Source: Salvator merianae (Eukaryota > Chordata > Lepidosauria > Squamata > Teiidae). From it: a DNA stretch of 64,000 bases. How positions within the stretch are numbered: the first letter of the stretch is position 1; every line of letters starts with the position of its first letter. Under the pieces are notes generated by a model. The model was not told the DNA's origin, ran no database searches, and saw only the letters and a program-made list of their open reading frames with translations. The position numbers and the translations under genes were made by a program. The stretch spans positions 6,674,770-6,738,769 of the forward strand of contig QVOM02000103.1 of the NCBI GenBank assembly GCA_003586115.2. The letters run 5' to 3'. Shown here piece after piece: positions 56,921-64,000 of this stretch.

Positions 56921-58275
56921 GACTAGATGGTTCTTCAGATCATGAATTGTGACTGTTGGCAGAACAATGCTCACCATAACCCAACCCAGTGAGGAAAGCC
57001 CTTTGGTTTATTTGAATTAGCCACAGCAGAGCAGCATATGGTCACACGGTGTCCACATCCTTAGGATTTGAAAACTGAAACTGTTCCCATAAAATCAAAC
57101 AGGATAGTGCAACTAATCTGGACCTGCAATAAACACAGTGATCCAAATCACTGTAGAGGCAAACTACATTTCTAAAGGGCCTTGCAAACATGGCACAGTG
57201 GGATACTAAGAACTTCTGTATGGGATTTACATGGGTGGATGTTGCTGTAGTTTATGCTACTAGGTACAACTCTCTTGTATGGGTGCCCAAGGATGCAATG
57301 GAGGCAGAAAATAACACAATATAGTCACCACTGTATGCCCTAAAACATGCACATTCTCTTATCATACTCTGTGGTTAGGACATTCAGGTTCATACATTTA
57401 GTGGTGTTACAGGAACTGCTTCTGTACATGTATGCATAGAATCTTCAAGACTATGAGTTTGGTTTCACTTATAATGGTGTGACACTGATTCCACAGGAAA
57501 AGAAACACTTCACTGATCTTGGTTCAAAAGTTCCTTTACTGAAAATGTAAAAGACACACAGGAAATAACCTTATTTCAATGCAAGTGGCAAAATAGGTGA
57601 GTGGCAATATTAATGCACAAGTGGTAATAATAAAACACTTTCAAGTTGGGGTAAATTAGTCAAATGGTAGGCATCAACTCAGCTTGGAATTATTAGCAGG
57701 GAAAAAAAGAGTCTTGGTAGCACTTTATATGTATTGAGAGTAGAAGTAACAGTGGCATTGACAGAGGCAAAAGATTTTCCTGTCAACTTGAGACCAAAAG
57801 GTACTCTTAACTCTGGCTAACAATACAACATTTATACTTAGGCTTGAAGCCAAGCAGCAGACTGCTCAATTGGACAAACAAGGAAGTGAAAGAGATATGT
57901 GAGTTTCAAGTGCTCTAGCATCTGGAGAGAGGTGGTACCATGGATTGGAGTCCCCTATTCAATGAACTCTTCTCCTGTGCTTCCTCCAGTTCAAATTCTA
58001 TCAATTGTTTTCTGCACACACACTATCAATTGTACCTCTGGAATGAATTGGGGAAACTATACCAAGCCACAATCTCCCTTTTCCATTACAGGAAGACTTT
58101 CTTTAGTTAGAAGGTGTTTTTAATTAATAGTATTAGGGAGGAAGTATCTTTGAATGAGAATTGAGAAAGAAAACAGTGAAGAGGAGAGAAGAGGCAACTA
58201 ACATTTGAAAGCAAGGGAGGTAAATCTTTCTCAAGGGCTTTGATCTTTTCAGTGCTTAGCAAATGTATCAAGGAA
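56921..58275. other. Unclassified sequence
   Basis: No gene recognised. The 57.48-57.96 kb part has no repeat match that I can name. Confidence 0.4.
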
Positions 58276-58282
58276 CAAGCGC

Positions 58283-58333
58283 GCACACACACACACACTA
58301 GTGGGAGGATCACAACACACACACACACACACA
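58283..58333. repeat. Interrupted (CA)n microsatellite
   Basis: Two CA runs (about 58283-58298 and 58314-58333) with a short spacer. Confidence 0.9.
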
Positions 58334-58969
58334 TGCTCACATATTAGTAGGAGGGAAAGCAGAAGCACCAACAATCTAGCAAACTCCTTGACATTTGGTA
58401 CCAGCAAAGTGAGGCATAGGATCCTTGGCATACATATTGGTCTTGCATGTCCCCATGACTCAGCCTCATGAGATGGAAAATAGGTCTGTTTATCCATCTG
58501 GCTCTGAGTTAGCCTTTGCCTCTTTGTGGCAATGGATTAAGTCACCTTGATCCAGCAACACAGAACAAGCCTGTAGGGAAAGAGAGCAAGTTTGAGCCTT
58601 ATCTACAGAGTGATTTCAAGTCTCCAGCTCTCTGGAACCCAAACACACAGCAAAAGAAATCTGGCTCCTTGACAGGACAGCCCAAAGTTGAGCTTTTGTG
58701 GTAAAGATGAGATAACACCATGATTGTTTATTTTTCAGTTTGGGCAGAAATAAGTCTTTTGTTCAGGCATGAGATTCATAATTAAAAGGCATCCTCTTTC
58801 CTGGAAGAGTTACCAGATCAGACCTGAAACTGAAAAAATATTTTCTATTTTCTATTCTATTTCTAATTCTTTTTTACTAAGAGTATAATTTTTTCATTAT
58901 AAAGAGAGTAATGTTCCCAACCTCTGTTCTGGAACATGCTCAGTTAGGTAACTAAAAAAACATTTATCC

Positions 58970-59960
58970 AAAACAAATGAGATGTGAAGTTGGAGCTTTC
59001 CAGATTTGGAATTATATTGGGAAGATTTCAGGATCACACAAATCATCCATGGACAAATTAGACAGGAAATACTATGGTCAGCAAAAGAAAAACAACAGCA
59101 GATTAAAGTTATAGGGATTCCATTAATAAATAATGTTATGAAGAAAGAACCCAACAATGAAAGCAGTTATGACAACATGGAAGAACAAACAAAAGCTACT
59201 TCCAATGGTCTCACCACTTATTAAATTAAAAATACACCATGATCTCCATAATAAACCTCCAGGGGAATTCTATAAGTTTTGGAGATTTTTACGATGTAAC
59301 AGCACTCCCCCCCATCCAAAAAATAAAATAAAATAGAGTATCTTAAACAACTTCTGAAAACTCAGCATCATATCTGGCTATACTTTCATGCATTAGAAGT
59401 TTTTTTAAAGACTACCCAGAATGTGGTAACAGCTACCAGCTAACTTACAAAATTTGAAATAGAATACAGTAACCACCTGGAAGGTGGAAAGGGCTTAATT
59501 TTGAAACTATATGGAATGCTGTTAAAACAGAAAGTGAACTCATATATATATAATTTTTAAAAAGGTTTGGGGGAAAAGACTTAAATAGTGAAATAGATAA
59601 CAAATATGGTCAAACACTATACAGAAATCAATAAATTGGACAGAGAATGTAAAAACCAGAGAGACACATTTGAAAACAATATTTAAATGGTTTCTAATGC
59701 CAATAAGACTTTCTAAGATAAACCCCACGTTGACATCTAAATTCTGGAGAGATTGTAACGAGAAAGGGTGGGGGTTCTGCAACAAGGTCCAGAAATACTG
59801 GAGATGCATAGAAAAGGAGTTAGGAATGTACTACACAACAGAAGTAGGATTATTAAAGATGATTGTCCAAGAAAACTAAAATGCAGAGCACAGATTATCG
59901 AAATGCTAATGTATGTAATGCAATTGGTCATTGCACAAGAATAGAAACTGGTTGAAAAAT
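58970..59960 (+). pseudogene. L1-type LINE ORF2 C-terminal fragment
   Basis: A plus frame open from about 59637 to 59879 reads WTENVKTRETHLKTIFKWFL then MPIRLSKINPTLTSKFWRDC, NEKGWGFCNKVQKYW. This is the L1 ORF2 C-terminal block W-x-xPxRLxKxxPxxSxxCWRC...GTFxHxWWxCxxVxxFW, with the first cysteine of the zinc knuckle replaced by phenylalanine. Upstream sequence from about 58970 is frame-shifted and diverged but keeps the same A-rich strand bias as L1. No 3' tail was identified. Confidence 0.75.
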
Positions 59961-60047
59961 TAACAATTGAACATGCTCAGTTAGAATTTCTTTCTTCCCT
60001 TCTTTTTATTTTGGCTCAGTTGTCTGGCAAGGTATAGAGAAAGGGCA

Positions 60048-60293
60048 TTGCCAAAATGAGTCCCCCTGGGGGCTCTGAGGCTAGAAACAAAAGTTCCTAG
60101 GCATCAGAGCCATTGGAGGCCAGCTCTGTAGCTTGTGTGAGCTTCAGGGTTAGTGCAGGGGCTGCGCTGGTACAACCATCATTGTGCAGACGTCACTGTT
60201 CCAGTCTAAACCTTGCTGTGTGATCTAGACCTGAGGGTGTTACTAGGTCCAGACTCACTGACCAAGGTCATGGCAAGGTAAGTGCAGAAAACC
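60048..60293 (-). mobile_element. Harbinger-like element, truncated copy
   Basis: It shares GCCAAAATGAGTCCCCCTGG then GAGGCTAGAAACAAAAGTTCC with 36.7 kb and ends GGTAAGTGCAGAAAACCCC, matching the terminus at 36908-36925. The half with the central hairpin is missing. Confidence 0.7.
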
Positions 60294-62220
60294 CCAATGT
60301 TTCAAGCTTGAAATAATAATGCCTCAATTCTATTGTTCATCTAAAGTTTTAATAGGCTTACAATAGATGTTTTAATTTGTTTCTAAGCCTCTGGGGAAAC
60401 AGCAAAATCATAAATAATTTCTCTACAGCACCAAGTAACTTTTTAAAAATGGAACTAGCATTTTAAACATGGTTGATAATTTTTGCCGATTATGTAATTT
60501 GAATAAATTCTTCACATAAATTACTTAATAAAAATCATTCATGAACAACTTGGGTTGGTTGTTACTCCTGCTCCTCTTCCCTGGAAATTCACTATAAACT
60601 TCATGCCTGTGAAAATTACCCTTTGTTTACAACAAACCTAAAATTGTGAAAAATGTAGGGTACACATGTTCAGGAGAAGTTTCCATATCGTATCTTCTAG
60701 ATGCCTGTCAAAAACTTATTTATTCATCCAAGCATTCACCGTGTGAATCAATGTGTGTTTCATGACCTTTATTCGAGTTTTTTCGTGTTATTATATTCTG
60801 CTGTTTTTAACCTTGTTTTTAAATATAATCGCAAAATGCTTTGAAATATTGTTATATGAAGATGAGTCTTAAATAAATAAATTACCCTGTACATAAGACA
60901 CTTCCTTTCTCTTTTCAATAGTTTTTGCAAGTTCAGTGGAATAATTCTAAAACCAACTGGTTACTTGCTGGTGTGGACAAATTTGTCCTTCACAGAGTTT
61001 CTCTGTATGTATCAGCAGTTAAGAGAGAATTTCCTCCCACATAAAAGTATTAACTGTCAAAATAATTTTTAAAGCTGGATGACTAGTGTTTTTGGAATTT
61101 TATGTGTTTGTATCAGTGTGAGAGAGTATGTGTGTGCAATGGTCATTGGCTACGAATAATGACATCCATTAGATCATTATGTTTTCCTTCTTTAGGACAG
61201 ATAATTCTCGGTTTTTCCAGGGCTTACATTTAAAGTTTGTTTTAAACTGAACATGTGACAAAGGAAGGAATTTTCTTGCAAGGCAAAACTTTTGAAAGCA
61301 GCTAAGCACAGATAATTAACTCGCACTGTTGATCTGTCTGCATATAATACCATCATTTGCAGTTGTAAAAAAATACCCATAAATCATATTCAAAAGTTAT
61401 CTTTTATCAGTAATTTAAAATAGAGAGCAAGACTTCCTCATCCACAAACTAATAAGGGCTTGGCTTTCTTGAAATGCAGATTCTGGTAATTATGGACATG
61501 CCTTACATAAATTAAGCTGAAGAGCTATTCAGCATAGAAGATTGCCACCACTGGTCCCCTGTGTTCAGAGAACCTAAACAAAGGCCTGAGAATGTAATAT
61601 CTTTGACTCAGAACACAACTACACTGACACAGAATGAAGGCAGCCAGGAGAAAACATTCTTGTATTTGTCTTCCTGATACAACTTCCTAGGCGTCACAGC
61701 ACACTCTGGTTACACGCACTGCAGCACCTGAAAATAGATGTCAAGGAGACAAAGCCTTCCTCCAGGTGAGGATACAAGGGGTTCAGTCTGCTTTGTTTGT
61801 TTCATTTCTTAGTTTATTGCTGTGAATCACTTCTAAAGTTTTTGATGCAAAAGGGTATACAAATATTTTAAAATAAATAATGAATGAACGAACAAGGGCC
61901 ACCACAGAAGCATTCAGAAAGGCAGTGGGATGTTGTATCTTTCCTTTAAATAAGCTGCTACATTCAGGACCGATCAGGAAAGGGGTTGGTAGGAATAAAG
62001 CTATCCTCACTGAATCCATAATCTGGAGGCCAGTGGTTGGGTGAACTGTCCCCCAAACAAGGTGCTTGTCTCCAAGTCTATATTGGAAGAACCAACAACC
62101 TGACAATTGGCTGGGACCATCTATACACCATCAACAGTTTAAATGGCTCTTGCTGTTGCCATTAATCCTCAGATACTTGGATCAAAGTTAGTGGTTTGTG
62201 AGTTCCTGCTGATTCTATTG
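60294..62220. other. Unclassified, with LINE 3'-end-like tails
   Basis: At about 60720-60890 and 61790-61890 the sequence has TTTAAATATAAT...AAATAAATAAA endings recalling LINE 3' UTRs, but there is no coding part. Nothing else recognised. Confidence 0.35.
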
Positions 62221-62223
62221 TAT

Positions 62224-62275
<52 letters not shown>
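62224..62275. repeat. (CTAT)n microsatellite
   Basis: About thirteen CTAT units. Confidence 0.95.
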
Positions 62276-62344
62276 ATGTCATTTTAAGCTACCCTTTATG
62301 CTAAAGTTGTGTTGTGTGTTTGTGTGTGTATATATATATGCAAA

Positions 62345-62769
62345 GGCCCTTTCTGCATTTACTTGCCTTTAATCTGCATCAACCGGCTTGGAGTAGACTG
62401 GAATGGATCTGGAATGCAGAAAGGCATAGGCGGGATCAGCCCATGGCGCAGCTGCAAAGTTTGTGTGAGCTTCAGGGCCACACCCCCACACCTCCGAGGG
62501 CTAGGAACAAAATTTGGGCCTCTGAGATATGCTTTTTTGGTGGCACACTGTTCTAGATCAGGGCCATGCTGCTTCGCTGGTAAACCCAATTAAAGGGGTC
62601 TACCAGTGATTCAGATTAAGGCCTCCCTTAATCCGAATCATGCTCTTTCAAATGCAGACAGAATGAACCAGCGGTGGGCATGGCCTCATAGATTGGCACT
62701 AATGGGCAGATCTATGAAGTCTAGAACCATACTGCATGGGTCCAGATTAAGCATCCATGAGAAAGGCCC
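62345..62769 (+). mobile_element. Harbinger-like non-autonomous element, best-defined copy
   Basis: It starts GGCCCTTTCTGCATTTAC; the right end read inward is GGGCCTTTCTCATGG. AAA lies on both sides (62342-62344 and 62770-62772), a possible 3-bp target duplication. A central hairpin, GATTCAGATTAAGG/CCTTAATCCGAATC-like, is at about 62611-62641. The interior matches 36436-36925 in inverse orientation. There is no transposase; the superfamily is inferred from 3-bp flanks here and TTA at 8807. Confidence 0.75.
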
Positions 62770-62884
62770 AAAACCTCAACCCTCCAGAGGCAGCTCTGAG
62801 GGGCTCTAGAAGCTGTGATGGTTATAGCATGATAAGGGGACTATATGCAACAAAAAGCAGGCCTGCTCATGCCACTGCACATGT

Positions 62885-62998
62885 TGTTTTAGTTAAATCA
62901 TTTTTAATTGTGTTTTTATACTGGTTTTATTGTAACCCATCCTGAGACTCCTAGATATAGGGCAGGACAGCAATGTAAATAAATAAAATAAATAACAC
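62885..62998 (+). repeat. LINE 3'-end fragment
   Basis: TTTTAATTGTGTTTTTATAC ... TGTAACCCATCCTGAGACTC ... AAATAAATAAAATAAATAAC has the form of an L2/CR1-group 3' UTR and tail. No coding part. Confidence 0.55.
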
Positions 62999-64000
62999 AC
63001 ACTTCAGAAGCCAATCCCATCTAGCATTAGGTTTACCTTTTAGTTGCAGCATCCACTGACGTTTGCAGAGATGCTTATCTATGTGTGTTTGTATAAAAGC
63101 TATATTAATAATTCTGAACCCTGGTTATAGCTATACACAATATTTCTGAAGCACTTTGAGCCATGAAAACAGCTTGTTACACTTCAAGAATGTTTGCATT
63201 CATAGTTATTAGCCCACTACAAACTCTCTGTTCTATCTTTTTTTCAAAACATGCATATATTCTCACTACTTTCCAATTAGCCCAACCCATCCCCCCATTC
63301 CTTTTTGTTACTCACTGGACTAAATTTTTGTTTTCATTTTTGTCTGAAGTCCAGCTGCCAAAAACTTTAATGCACCAAACTTTAACACTCCAAAATTACA
63401 ATGTACTTCAGAGATTTTTTTAAAAATAGACTTTCTGACTAGAATTGATCCAATTTTCAGAAAACCCATATCTGGGTGAGATACTGCAGAAGAAAAACAG
63501 CTCATTACTTTGCTGGTATGTCCTGTCACTTTTAAGGTGGATTGATGGTGGATTACACTTAGGTGTGGCCAGGTCTTACATGCTACAACTCCTGGATGTA
63601 TAAACAGGTAGATTCCTTTAATTCTTTCAGTCAAAGAGACACAAAATCCGTTGTAGGACTGTCTCAATTAATCCTGCTCCATGCAAACTCACTAATTTTA
63701 TGTGTGGTCAGGAAAATGAAAATAGTGCCTATATCATCTATAAAAGCAAGACACCAATATTGTCTCCCATTCTTTAATCAATGAATCAGTCCTTTCAATC
63801 TGTGGAATGGTGTGGAACCTCCTCAAATATTATCATGGACTGTCAGAAGAAGGGAAAATAGCACAGCACAGCATAGCATTGTGTTGTTTTGTTTCTTCTT
63901 TCCCTGTAGTTCTCATCACTATATGCTCTGTACTTCTGTTCTTGCGACAACTGAATGAGCAGAAGAGGCAGAACAGTTTGGTGTGCCTCCAGTTACAGAA
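62999..64000. other. Unclassified AT-rich sequence
   Basis: No gene, RNA or repeat family recognised. Confidence 0.4.

Noticed and set aside
57480..57960. Possible antisense LTR
   Set aside because: No defined ends, polyadenylation signal or partner copy seen.

Overview
This window is vertebrate nuclear DNA, most likely from a squamate reptile (a lizard, possibly a gecko, or a snake). The background is AT-rich and non-coding, with many microsatellites. It mixes CR1, L2-type, L1-type and other LINEs with tRNA-derived SINEs of the Sauria type and non-autonomous hAT, Tc1/mariner-like and Harbinger-like DNA elements. The species call is inferred from repeat content alone. I found no convincing host protein-coding exon, rRNA, tRNA gene or CRISPR array. 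Every recognisable protein signature belongs to a transposable element, and all of those are broken.

Layout. 1-8.6 kb: mostly unclassified sequence, with a SINE carrying a long (GTT)n(CTT)n tail at about 6 kb. 8.6-13.5 kb: a pile-up of old elements. These are an antisense CR1 cut by a 450-bp element flanked by TTA, a degenerate LINE with an RQGC-type reverse transcriptase, a second antisense CR1, and a TA-flanked mariner-like MITE. 14.5-27 kb: scattered copies, including a second member of the 450-bp family, a CR1 3' end, a candidate solo LTR, a LINE tail and an 82-bp palindromic mini-element. 27.0-33.4 kb: one large, dead hAT-type transposon. It holds an internally deleted antisense L1, which itself holds a small GC-rich hAT MITE with a perfect 8-bp target duplication. 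35.3-39.6 kb: a LINE tail, a second SINE, a Harbinger-like element, an inverted-repeat MITE and a CR1 tail. About 42-47 kb: a long L2-clade LINE (endonuclease, reverse transcriptase, 3' hairpin, ATT tail) killed by stops and frameshifts. It contains a nearly identical 1190-bp tandem duplication whose junction carries a single N, so the duplication is probably an assembly artefact. 47-64 kb: mostly unclassified, with an exact 84-bp tandem duplication, an antisense L2 fragment, an L1 ORF2 C-terminal fragment and two more Harbinger-like members.

The window is best read as an intergenic or intronic transposon graveyard in which nesting gives relative insertion ages. The most informative points are the three-level nest at 27-33 kb, the suspect LINE duplication, the CR1 whose continuity proves a TTA insertion, and a small family of Harbinger-like elements with five copies here. 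I see no new gene system.
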